A DNA stretch of 64,000 nt from Anaeramoeba ignava (lineage: Eukaryota; Metamonada; Anaeramoebidae): contig JAPDFW010000098.1 in the NCBI GenBank assembly GCA_028826165.1, forward strand, positions 165,001-229,000, read 5' to 3'. The first letter of the stretch is position 1. Every line of letters starts with the position of its first letter. A model generated the notes under the pieces. That model ran no database searches, was not told where the DNA came from, and saw nothing but the letters and a program-made list of their open reading frames with translations. Positions 34,508 through 44,507 of the stretch are shown here, in pieces. Both the position numbers and the translations under genes were made by a program.

Positions 34508-37500
34508 ATGAAAAAAACAAAAAAACCGAAATATAAAAAAAATAAAAGAAAACAACAAAAACAACAACAAAAAGCAAATGAAGCGAAAGAAATCAAAGAA
34601 TTAGAACAACGACTAAAACTTGAAAAACCTCCGCCAACAGGAAATGATTTAAAAATTAATAACGAAGAAGATGTGAATAATTTTCTTGAAAATTATAGAA
34701 TTAGATATAAACCTGTAAAGACCTTTTCAGAATTGCCTATTTCTTTTAATACAAAAAAAGGTCTTTCTTTTAATAATTTTACTCAAATGACTGAAATTCA
34801 ACGTGCTGCTATTCCTCATGCTTTGGTTGGAAGAGATCTTTTGGGTGCTGCTGTTACTGGTTCTGGAAAAACTTTGGCTTTTATTGTTCCTGTCTCTATC
34901 AATATTATAATTTAAATTACAATTATAATTACAATTATAATTATAATTAAAATTCATTTATAAATTTGAAATTATAATTACAATTACAATTATAATTAAA
35001 ATTCATTTATAATTATAATTAAAATTAAAATTCATTTATAAAATTAAAAATAAAAATCAAAATTAAAATTAAAATTAAAATTAAAATTAAAATTAATATT
35101 AAAATTAAAATTAAAATTAAAATTAAAATTTAAAATTAAAATTAAAATTAAAATTAAAATTAAAATTAAAATTAAAATTAAAATTAAAATTATAATTAAA
35201 ATTAAAAATAAAAATAAAATTAAAATTAAATTCATTTATAAATTTGAAATTAAAATTAAAATTAAAATTAAAAATTAAAAATTAAAATTAAAATTAAAAT
35301 TAAAATTAAAATTAAAATTAAAATTAAAATTAAAATTAAAATTAAAATTAAAATTAAAATTAAAATTAAAATTAAAATTAAAATTAAAAATAAAATCAAA
35401 ATTAAAATTAAAATTAAAATTAAAATTAAAATTTAAATTAAAATTAATATTAAAATTAAAATTAAAATTAAAATTAATATTAAAAATTAAAATTAAAATA
35501 AAATTAAAATTAAAATTTAAATTAAAATTAAAATTAAAATTAAAATTAAAATTAAAATCGGATAAAAAATTAAATAAAGATTTTAGAAAATCTTTACCGT
35601 TCACGTTGGACTTCTCTTGATGGAGTTGGAGCAATTATAATCTCACCAACTCGAGAATTAGCTCTTCAAATATTTACAGTTTTAGAAAAAGTAGGACAAT
35701 TCCATTCTTTAAGTGCAGGATTAATAATAGGAGGAAAAGATGTAGATTTTGAAAAAGAAAGAGTTTCATTAATGTCTATTTTAGTTTGCACTCCTGGAAG
35801 ATTACTTCAACATATGAATGAAACTTTTGGATTTAATTGTGAAAACTTAAAAATGTTAGGTAATTTTTTTATTTAAAATAAACCTATTTTTGAAATAATT
35901 TTAATTAAAATAAATATTATAATAATTATTTAAAATTTATTTGAAATAATTTTGATTAAAAAAATATTTAATATTTATTTTAATATTTTAATATTTATTT
36001 TAATATTTATTTTAATATTTATTTTAATATTTATTTTAATATTTATTTTAATATTTATTTTAATATTTATTTTAATATTTATTTTAATATTTATTTTAAT
36101 ATTTATTTTAATATTTATTTTAATATTTATTTTAATATTTATTTTAATATTTATTTTAATATTTATTTTAATATTTAAAATTTATTTAAAAAAATATTTA
36201 ATATTTAAATAATTAAAAAAGTTTTGGATGAAGCTGATAGAATTCTAGATATGGGATTCGCAGAAACTATTAATGCTATCCTCGATAATCTTCCTTTACA
36301 AAGACAAACACTACTTTTTTCAGCAACTCAAAGAACTACTTTAACTCAATTAATGAGATTGAATTTAAAAAACCCCGAATATATTTCTGTTCATGAACAC
36401 GCAGAAAAATCAACACCTGAAAGACTATCTCAATTCTATATTACTTGCCAATTAGACGAGAAAATCAATGTTGTTTATTCCTTTATTAAAACCCATTTGA
36501 ACCAAAAAATTCTAGTATTTTTAACAAGTTGCAAACAAGTGAAGTTTTTTTTCGAAGCTTTTCGCCATTTACAGCCAGGGATCCCATTGTTGCATATCCA
36601 CGGGAATATGAAGCAAGCAACAAGAACAGAAATTCACGATGATTTCTGTAAAAAAAAGCGGGCCGTTATGTTCACAACAGATTTATCATCAAGAGGACTT
36701 GATTTTCCTGCTGTACATTGGGTAGTTCAAGTCGATTGTCCTGAAGACGTTGATACTTATATACATCGTGTTGGCAGAACTGCAAGAAATGAATCCTTTG
36801 GTAGCGCTCTTTTGATTTTATGCCAAAGTGAAGAGCCTGAAATGATATCTCTTTTGCAATTGCGCAAAATTGTTTTGACAAAAATCGAAATTAATGATGA
36901 TAAAATGCTTTCAATTCAAACTGCTTTGCAAGGATTACTTTCAAAGTTTCCTCAACTTAAATATTTTGCGGAAAGAGTAAGTTTTTCTTTAATTTAAATA
37001 AAAAGAAAATTTTTTTAAAAAAAGTGGAACAAAAAGTGGAACAAAAAAATTTTTTTATTTTAAAAAAGTGGAACAAAAAAATTTATTTATTTTTTCCTTT
37101 TTTTTTGATAATAGAGTTTCGTTACTTATGTTAGATCAATTTTCTTCCAGAAAAATAAGAAAGTATTCCAACTTGAAAAATATCCATTAGATAAATATTC
37201 ACAATCACTTGGTTTAGTTTCTACACCAAAAATCAAAGCGATAAAAAGAGAAATTTCAAAGAAAAAAAGAAAAGAAATTGATATTGAAGAAAAACAAGAA
37301 AAAAAAGATCAAGAAAAACAAAAGCAAAAACAAGGAATTCCTCGTGATGAAAAAATAATGTTGAGAGAAAATAGAGATGTTCTCTCAAAAGATTGGTTGA
37401 AATTGAAAGAATTAAATGAAAACGAAGAAGATTTTTTGACAAAAAAAGAAGATGGAGTTCATAATTATCTAACAAGTGAAGAATTGAATAATGAAAATCA

Positions 37501-38107
37501 AATAGAAAAAATAAGATCTAAGCAAAGAATCAAAATTGGGAAATCTGGTTTAACAACAAAATATAATAAAAAAGTAGTTTTTAGTGATGATGATTCAGAT
37601 GAAAATTCAAATCAAAATTTAGATGAAAATCAAAATTTAGATGAAAATCAAAATTTAAATGAAAATGAAAATTTAGATGAAAATGAAAATGAAAATCAAA
37701 ATTTAGATGAAAATTTAAATCAAAATCAAAATCAAAATCAAAATCAAAATCAATTCGAACCTTATTCATCAACTACTTTTGATGATATTCAAAATTTTAG
37801 AAAATCTGTTAGAGAAAAAATTCAAAAATCAGATCAAGAAGATAGAATTTTGGAAAATAAAAAATTAAAACAAAGAAGATTAAAGAAAAAATTAAGTGAA
37901 AAAGGATTAGATTTTGCTGTTGAAAATATAAAAGAAAAACAAGAGTTAAATGAACCAAAACTTTTAGAAAAAAAACCAAAAAAAAATCAAAAAAAATCAA
38001 AAAAAGTTTCAACAAAATTTCAAGAAAATTCATTAGAAAATATGGAACAAAATTCATTAGAAAATATGGAACAAATAGCAATGAAATTACTTCATAATAA
38101 TCTTTAA
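34508..38107 (+). CDS. DDX10: DEAD-box RNA helicase DDX10/Dbp4 (ribosome biogenesis); four exons
   Basis: Exons are 34508-34891, 35580-35859, 36222-36976 and 37115-38107 (2412 nt, 803 aa), GT-AG and in phase. Helicase motifs in order: Q motif [13 protein letters not shown], motif [10 protein letters not shown] (about 115-123), PTRELA, GG, TPGR, DEAD (about 223-226), [12 protein letters not shown], and HRVGRTAR (about 399). Exon 4 begins with [18 protein letters not shown] and [13 protein letters not shown], the C-terminal DUF4217 region specific to the Dbp4/DDX10 group, then a charged tail with Asn/Glu/Asp repeats. The family helps release snoRNAs and process the small ribosomal subunit in the nucleolus. 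The exon 1/2 join ([14 protein letters not shown]) is fixed by the conserved VLE.LYRERW pattern. In motif V, Ser replaces the usual Ala (SSRGLD versus ARGLD). Confidence 0.95.
34892..35579. repeat. DDX10 intron 1: (AAAATT)n array
   Basis: This 688-bp intron starts with AATTACAATTATA units and continues as AAAATT hexamers to about 35560, close to the acceptor at 35579. Confidence 0.9.
35860..36221. repeat. DDX10 intron 2: (TTTATTTTAATA)n array
   Basis: In this 362-bp intron the core (about 35970-36170) is near-perfect TTTATTTTAATA dodecamers. This is the same unit as in the intron of the adjacent minus-strand DUF7948 gene, and it reads in the same plus-strand orientation. Confidence 0.9.
36977..37114. 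repeat. DDX10 intron 3 with three GTGGAACAAA elements
   Basis: This 138-bp intron contains three copies of AAAAGTGGAACAAAAA (GTGGAA near 37025, 37038 and 37069) separated by A/T homopolymer. Confidence 0.75.
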
Positions 38108-38315
38108 AAACAATTTTAAAAACAATTTTAAAAACAATTTTAAAAAGAATTTGAGAATTTATTTAGAAAATAAACTTTTTTAGATTGAAATAAACTCTTT
38201 TAGTTTTTTTTTTAAATTTAAACCAAAATGAAATTAAGAAAAAAAAAAGTGGAATGAAAATTGAAAATTAAGAAAAAAAAGTGGAATGAAAATTGAAAAT
38301 TAAGAAAAAAGTGAA

Positions 38316-39322
38316 TTATTTTTTTTCTTTATCTTGTCTTATTAAATTCATTAACCATGACATTTCTTCTGCAACATCAATAATGTTTATTTTTCCTTCT
38401 TTATCTTCTTTTGAATCTCCTTTATTATAACCAACAGTTAACTATTTAAAAAAAATCAAAATTAAAATTTTTGGATTTTGATTTTTAAATATTTATTTAC
38501 ATTCCAATAAGTTGAACCAGGAATAATAAATCCAAGTGGTGTAAAGAAATAATTTAATTGTGAAAATGTTCCTGCTGCTCCTCCTCTTCTATTTACTGCA
38601 ATAGAAGCTCCAACTTTATGATAAAATGGACTATGACCTTTTTCATCTCTATTTAGTGCTGCAATCTTATTTTAATATTAATTTTAATTTTAATTTTAAT
38701 TTTGATTTTAATATAAATTTTAATATTAATATTAATATTAATTTTAATATTAATATTAATTTTAAATTTAATTTTAATTTTAATTTTAATTAATTTTAAT
38801 TTTAATTTTAATTTTAATTTAAATTTTAATTTTAATTTTAATTTTAATTTTAATTTTAATTTTAATATGAATTTTAATTTTAATTTTAATTTTAAATTTA
38901 ATTTTAATTATAATTTTAATTTTAAATTTAATTTAAATTTTAATTTTTGGATTGTAATTAAATGTTTAAAAAAAAGGAAAAAGAATTACAATTCCAACAC
39001 GATCAATAAAAGTTTTAATTTGACCACTAGGACCAGCAACATAAACAGGAGAAGCAATAATAACACCATCAGATTCTTTAATTTTTTGATAACATTCATT
39101 AACACAATCATCTTCTATAACACATTTTTCAGTTTTATAACAACTTCTACAATCTAAACAACCTTGTGTTATTTTTTTTCCAATTTGGATACTTTCTGTT
39201 TTAATGTTTTTATCTTTAAAAACATCAAACATTGTTTCAATCATCCAATGTGTATTCCCTCGATATCTTGGACTTCCGTTAACTGCAAATACTTTTAATG
39301 GTTTTTTTATTAAATCACTCAT
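38316..39322 (-). CDS. Iron-sulfur flavoprotein (flavodoxin-like NAD(P)H-dependent reductase), copy A; three exons
   Basis: Exons are 39322-38990, 38665-38501 and 38441-38316 (624 nt, 207 aa), GT-AG, all phase 0. The flavodoxin-like fold shows the FMN phosphate loop (VNGSPRYRGNTHWMIE) and DGVIIASPVYVAGPSGQIKTFIDRVG. A compact cysteine motif C-x2-C-x2-C-x5-C (Cys55, 58, 61, 67) is the 4Fe-4S ligand pattern of iron-sulfur flavoproteins. Exon 2 carries GASIAVNRRGGAAGT, a typical FMN-pocket and dimer segment. Members accept electrons from ferredoxin or reduce quinones and nitro compounds, and are common in anaerobes. Exon 3 ends RQDKEKK. A near-identical second copy lies upstream (39869-41060); both are transcribed in the same direction. 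Confidence 0.9.
38666..38989. repeat. Flavoprotein copy A intron 1: TTTTAA array
   Basis: This 324-bp intron is of TTTTAA units with TTTTAATATTAA variants. The donor-side 45 bases (ending in the TTTTTGGATTGTAATTAAATG segment) are shared with copy B, while the array itself differs in length. Confidence 0.88.
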
Positions 39323-39868
39323 TAATTAAGAAAAATGTGAAAAATGAAAAATGAAAAATGAAAAATGAAAAAAAAAAGCAAAAATTTTTCTTGTTTTTTT
39401 TTGATTTAATTTGGTTCTTTGATTTTTGGAAATTTCTTTAAATTTCAATTTAAATATTATTTTAAATTAACTATTAAATTAAATATTTATTATTTTATTA
39501 AAATAAATTAAATCCAAAAAAAGTGGAATAATTTATTAAATTAATCAAAAAAATATGAATATTTACTTAATAAAATATTTATAAATAAAAATAATATTAT
39601 TTTAAGATAAATATTAAAAATATAATATTATTTTTAAATAAAAATATTAAATTAAATATTATTATTTTATTAAAAATATTAAATTTAAATCCAAAAAGTG
39701 GAATAATTTTTAAATTTCAAAAAAATTAATCAAAAAAATATAAACTATATTTATTTTTTAAAATAAATAAAAAAATAATTTATTAAATTCAAAAATATAA
39801 ATATTTACTTAATAAAATATTCTTTAAGATCAAATAAAAATAAATATTATTTTAAATTAAATATTAAA
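39323..39868. repeat. Duplicated 5' flank of flavoprotein copy A and repeat units
   Basis: The first 150 bases upstream of copy A are almost identical to the flank of copy B (41061-41210). They carry repeated CATTTTT blocks and TTTTTTTGCTTTTT on the minus strand. Beyond this lie about two and a half imperfect units with GTGGAATAA (39522, 39707), related to the array at 41190-41900. No gene is seen. Confidence 0.7.
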
Positions 39869-41060
39869 TTAATTATTTATTATTTTTTTATTTAAATCAA
39901 AATGAAAAAAAGTGGAATTAAGAAAAAAGTGAATTATTTTTTCTTTATCTTGTCTTATTAAATTCATTAACCATGACATTTCTTCTGCAACATCAATAAT
40001 ATTGAATTTTCCTTCTTTATCTTCTTTTGAATCTCCTTTATTATAACCAACAGTTAACTATTTAAAAAAAATCAAAATTAAAATTTTTGGATTTTGATTT
40101 TTAAATATTTATTTACATTCCAATAAGTTGAACCAGGAATAATAAAACTATGGGCTAAAAAGAGATAATTTAATTGTGAAAATGTTCCTGCTGCTCCTCC
40201 TCTTCTATTTACTGCAATAGAAGCTCCAACTTTATGATAAAATGGACTATGACGCTTTTTATCTCTATTCATTGATGCCAACTTATTTTAATTTTAATTT
40301 TAATTTTAATTTTAATTTTAATTTTAATTTTAATTTTAATTTTAATTTTAATTTTAATATTAATTTTGATTTTAATTTTATAAATGAATTTTAATTTTAA
40401 TTTTAATTTTGATTTTAATTTTATTTTTAATATTGATTTTAATTTTAATTTTAATTTTAATTTTAATATTAATTTTAATTTTGATTTTGATTTTGATTTT
40501 AATTTTATAAATGAATTTTAATTTTAATTTTAATTTTAATTTTAATTTCAATTTAAATTTTATTTTTAATTTTAATATTGATTTTAATTTTAAATTTAAT
40601 TTTAATTTTGATTTTAATTTTAATTTTAATTTTAATTTTAATTTTGATTTTAAATTTAAATTTAATTTTAATTTTAATTTTAATTTTTGGATTGTAATTA
40701 AATGTTTAAAAAAAAGGAAAAATCTACATGACCAACACGATCAATAAAAGTTCTAATTTGACCACTAGGACCAGCAATATAAACAGGAGAAGCAATAATA
40801 ACACCATCAGATTCTTTAATTTTTTGATAGCATTCATTAATACAATCATCTTCTATAGCACATTTTTCAGTTTTATAACAACTTCTACAATCTAAACAAC
40901 CTTGTATCATTTTTTTTCCAATTTGGATACTTTCTGTTTTAATGTTTTTATCTTTAAAAACATCAAACATTGTTTCAATCATCCAATGTGTATTCCCTCG
41001 ATATCTTGGACTTCCGTTAACTGCAAATACTTTTAATGGTTTTTTTATTAAATCACTCAT
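39869..41060 (-). CDS. Iron-sulfur flavoprotein copy B, with altered exon 2 and read-through C-terminus
   Basis: Exons are 41060-40728, 40281-40117 and 40057-39869 (687 nt, 228 aa). Exon 1 is almost identical to copy A (FMN loop VNGSPRYRGNTHWMIE and the four-Cys motif are intact). Exon 2 differs in clustered positions: HLASMNRDKKRHS against IIAALNRDEKGHS, and YLFLAHSFII against YFFTPLGFII. In exon 3 a run of A's is two bases shorter than in copy A. The TAA is therefore out of frame and translation continues about 20 residues through DNA that is spacer in copy A, to a TAA at 39869. The enzyme is probably still functional, because all recognisable motifs lie upstream. The function is as for copy A; the extension could also reflect an indel error in a homopolymer. 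Confidence 0.82.
40282..40727. repeat. Flavoprotein copy B intron 1: TTTTAA array
   Basis: This 446-bp intron has the same TTTTAA unit as copy A but is about 120 bases longer and has more TTTTGA variants. It shows rapid array change after the gene duplication. Confidence 0.88.
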
Positions 41061-41210
41061 TAATTAAGAAAAATGTGAAAAATGAAAAATGAAAAATGAA
41101 AAAAAAAAGCAAAAATTTTTCTTGTTTTTTTTTGATTTAATTTGGTTCTTTGATTTTTGGAAATTTCTTTAAATTTCAATTTAAATATTATTTCAAATTA
41201 ACTATTAAAT
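41061..41210 (-). promoter_or_regulatory. Candidate promoter/leader of flavoprotein copy B, duplicated from copy A
   Basis: This 150-base segment is nearly identical to 39323-39470. On the minus strand it reads TTTTTGCTTTTTTTT, then repeated TTTTTCA units, before the ATG. Its conservation relative to the divergent arrays around it suggests that it was duplicated with the gene and may hold the promoter. Confidence 0.45.
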
Positions 41211-41900
41211 TAATTATATATTATTTTATTAAAATAAATTAAATCCAAAAAAAGTGGAATAATTTATTAAATTAATCAAAAAAATATGAATATTTACTTA
41301 ATAAAATATTTATTAAATTAAAATAATCTTTAAGATCAAATAAAAATAAATATTATTTTAAATTAAATATTAAATTAATTATATATTATTTTATTAAAAT
41401 AAATTAAATCCAAAAAAAGTGGAATAATTTATTAAATTATTCAAAAAAATATGAATATTTACTTAATAAAATATTTATTAAATAAAAATATTCTTTAAGA
41501 TCAAATAAAAATAAATATTATTTCAAATTAAATATTAAATTAATTATTTATTATTTTGTTAAAATAAATTAAATCTAAAAAAGTGGAATAATTTATTAAA
41601 TTAATCAAAAAATATAAATATTTACTTAATAAAATATTTATTAAATAAAAATATTCTTTAAGATCAAATAAAAATAAATATTATTTTAAATTAACTATTG
41701 AATTAATTATATATTATTTTGTTAAAATAAATTAAATCTAAAAAAAGTGGAATAATTTATTAAATTAATCAAAAAAATATAAATATTTACTTAATAAAAT
41801 ATTTATTAAATTAAAATATTCTTTAAGATCAAATAAAAATAAATATTATTTCAAATTAAATATTAAATTAATTATTTATTATTTTATTAAAATAAATTAA
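41211..41900. repeat. Tandem repeat of about 165 bp with GTGGAATAA
   Basis: About four copies of a unit contain AAAAAGTGGAATAATTTATTAAATTAATC, split here as AAAAAGTGGAATAATTTATT plus the following AAATTAATC, then TTTACTTAATAAAATATTTA and TTCTTTAAGATCAAATAAAA. GTGGAATAA starts near 41254, 41421, 41586 and 41748, giving monomers of 162-167 bases. Similar but less regular units lie at 39470-39900. Confidence 0.85.
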
Positions 41901-42381
41901 CTGAATTGAAAAAAAAACAAATTTTCTTTATAAAATATTTTTTTAAAAATTTTTCAAATAATCCCTCTAAATGATCAGAAAATAAAAGGAAAATAAAAGG
42001 AAAATAAAAGGAAAATAAAAGGAAAATTTTAAGAATAAAAGAACTTAAATTAAATTAAATTAAATTAAATGAAATTAAATCAAATTTATGAAGATATTTC
42101 AAAGTGATTAAACTCAACATGACGTGGTAAAGAAAAAGAATAAAAAAAAATTTTTTTTTAAATTAAAATTAATTAAAAAAAACAAAAGATCACTTTTCTT
42201 TCAATTCATTTTTTTTCTTTTTTAAAAAATTTTTTCTATTAATTTTTGTTTTTGTTTTTTTGTTGTTTTTGTTGTTTTAATTAATCAAATAAATTGCAAA
42301 TTTAAATTAAAAAATATAATTAAAAATTTTATTTAAAGAAAAAATTTTTTTATTCAATAATTTTTAATTTTGAATATTATT
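41901..42381. other. Spacer upstream of the cyclin gene
   Basis: The spacer contains four AAAATAAAAGG units (about 41980-42030) and a short TTAAA run. A comparatively GC-rich ACATGACGTGGTAAAG stands out near 42117, with a CRE-like TGACGTGG. The T-rich segment before the start has TTTTTTTCTTTTTT and GTTTTTTTGTTGTTTTTG. No gene is seen. Confidence 0.4.
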
Positions 42382-44286
42382 ATGATTAAATTTCCAAAAC
42401 TTTTTACAACCTTTTCATTCAATAATCCAATCAATTCAAATAAAATTGAAAACTATTTAAATATTTCAACAAATCAATTTGATTATCAAAAAAAAACAAA
42501 TATAAATGAATCAAGTTTAATAAGTAAACAAAATAAAGGAAAATTTAGATCAAATTACAATCAAAAAAAGAATTTAAAAGGAATTGAATTAATTAAAGAA
42601 AAAAGAATGAAGAAAAAAACAAGTTTAGAAAAAGGAAATTCAAAAAGAATAAATTTAAGAGATGATTATTTAGCAATTGATAAAGAAATGGATATTGATA
42701 ATCAATTAATTCAAAATGATTTAAATGAAAATGATTTAATTCAAAGTGATTTAATTCAAAATGATTTAATTCAAAATCAATTAATTCAAAATGATTTAAT
42801 TCAAAATGATTTAATTCAAAGTGATTTAATTCAAAATGATTTAATTCAAAGTGATTTAATTCAAAATGATTTAATTCAAAATGATTTAATTCAAAATGAT
42901 TTAATTCAAAATGATTTAATTCAAAATGATTTAATTCAAAATGATTTAAATGAAAATGATTTAATTCAAAATGATTTAATTCAAAATGATTTAATTCAAA
43001 ATGATTTAATTCAAAATGATTTAATTCAAAATGATTTAATTCAAAATGATTTTAATATTCAAAAAAAACCATTCAAATCTAATATTGATAAACATGTTAG
43101 TCTTCCAACTTTTGATCACATTCCAAATAATTTTGGCTCTTATCCATTTAATATCAATCAAAAAATTCATCAAAAAATCAAGAAAAAATTAGAAATCCTA
43201 TTTGAAAAATTTCTTAATCAAACAAAAGAAGAATCAAAAAAATCATTCACTAATTTTTGTACTTTCCAGATCAATTCAAATCAAATCGATCCAAATAAAC
43301 GAGAACATTTAAAATCAAGATTCAACTCACTTTCTCAAATTAATTTTGCCAATCGCTGTTTAACAGATAACCATCTTGAAATGATGTTAGAAAAAGAAAA
43401 AAGCTTCCAAAAAGAAAAGATCCAAAATTCCAAAATTCACAATCAAAATTATCGGAATAAAATGATTGATTCCATTTCATTTTCTTGTCACGAACTTGAT
43501 CTTACGAAAGAAACCTTTTATTTATCAATTGAATATTTTGAACGTTTGATTAATTTAATTCCAAATAAAATTTCACATCAAGAAAAATTGTATCAAAACG
43601 CTTGCATATTACTTGCTGCTAAAATGAATGAAGAAGAGGTTCCTTCAATTTCTCTTTTTGCTCCTTTCTTTGAATTTGATCAAAATTACGATCAAAAATT
43701 GATCGAAGCTGAAAAGGAAATTTTAAAAATATTCAATTATAAATTAACAGATCCAACAATTAACAGTTTTTTGATTTATTTTTTGGATCGAGCAAGATGG
43801 TGTTTCCCAATAGAATCCTTTCCAAGCTTGGCTAAAGGTAGCATAGATTATGATTTGGTTCACGAGTATTCAAGTATTATTTCACATATTCCGAAAAAGC
43901 ATGATCAACTTCAAAATCCAAAAGATATTCAATTTGTGGAACGTTTTTTCAAGATTCCAAAATTCCCAAAGGATCTGTATTGGATCATTTGTGAGATTAT
44001 TAATCTTGCTCTTCGTGATGTTAAAAGCCTTCAATTCCAACCGAGTCTTATTGCAGCTGCTGCTTTTTCTTGTTATTTTCGTGATCCAAAACTTGTTGAA
44101 TTAATTACAACTTTTTCTCAAGAAAATTTATTTCAATGTAAAAATTGGATTTCAAAATATGATCGTTCTCAAAGAAGAGCATTTAAAATCAATGATGAAT
44201 TTCTTGATTTGATTAAAGAAGATGAAGTTTTTTTTCATTTTCATAACGTATCAGCTAATGAATTTATAAGAAGATTTTTAGATTAA
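42382..44286 (+). CDS. Cyclin-domain protein with NDLIQ pentapeptide array
   Basis: A single exon of 634 aa. The first ATG is at 42382; an in-frame upstream TTG is not a credible start. The N-terminal 110 residues are basic and low-complexity. About 22 tandem pentapeptides NDLIQ (15-base unit, about 42715-43055, some NSDLIQ or NDLNE variants) follow. The cyclin box (about residues 315-455) has RNKMIDSISFSCHELDLTKETFYLSIEYFERLI and ACILLAAKMNEEEVPSI. Next comes EAEKEILKIFNYKLTDPTINSFLIYFL, the usual end of cyclin fold 1. The second half-fold (from about 460) is weaker but helical, with LIAAAAFSCYFRD. The layout fits A/B/E-type mitotic or S-phase cyclins that activate CDKs, and the subclass is not assignable by eye. 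The catalytic partner is not in the window. Confidence 0.82.
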   Translation: MIKFPKLFTTFSFNNPINSNKIENYLNISTNQFDYQKKTNINESSLISKQNKGKFRSNYNQKKNLKGIELIKEKRMKKKTSLEKGNSKRINLRDDYLAIDKEMDIDNQLIQNDLNENDLIQSDLIQNDLIQNQLIQNDLIQNDLIQSDLIQNDLIQSDLIQNDLIQNDLIQNDLIQNDLIQNDLIQNDLNENDLIQNDLIQNDLIQNDLIQNDLIQNDLIQNDFNIQKKPFKSNIDKHVSLPTFDHIPNNFGSYPFNINQKIHQKIKKKLEILFEKFLNQTKEESKKSFTNFCTFQINSNQIDPNKREHLKSRFNSLSQINFANRCLTDNHLEMMLEKEKSFQKEKIQNSKIHNQNYRNKMIDSISFSCHELDLTKETFYLSIEYFERLINLIPNKISHQEKLYQNACILLAAKMNEEEVPSISLFAPFFEFDQNYDQKLIEAEKEILKIFNYKLTDPTINSFLIYFLDRARWCFPIESFPSLAKGSIDYDLVHEYSSIISHIPKKHDQLQNPKDIQFVERFFKIPKFPKDLYWIICEIINLALRDVKSLQFQPSLIAAAAFSCYFRDPKLVELITTFSQENLFQCKNWISKYDRSQRRAFKINDEFLDLIKEDEVFFHFHNVSANEFIRRFLD

Positions 44287-44507
44287 AATGCAAAAATTTG
44301 AACTAGTGAAAAATTTTATTCTTCTTTTTTTTCCATTTAATTTTAATTTTTAATTTTCTTTTTAAGTTTAATTTTTCTTTTTAATTTTGATTTTTTAGTT
44401 TCATTTAGATTTCTAATTTCAACATTAAAAATTTTTAGTTGCAAAAAAATTTTTTCATTTTTTCATTAATTCAAAATAAAAATAAAAATAAAAATAAAAT
44501 AGAAAAA

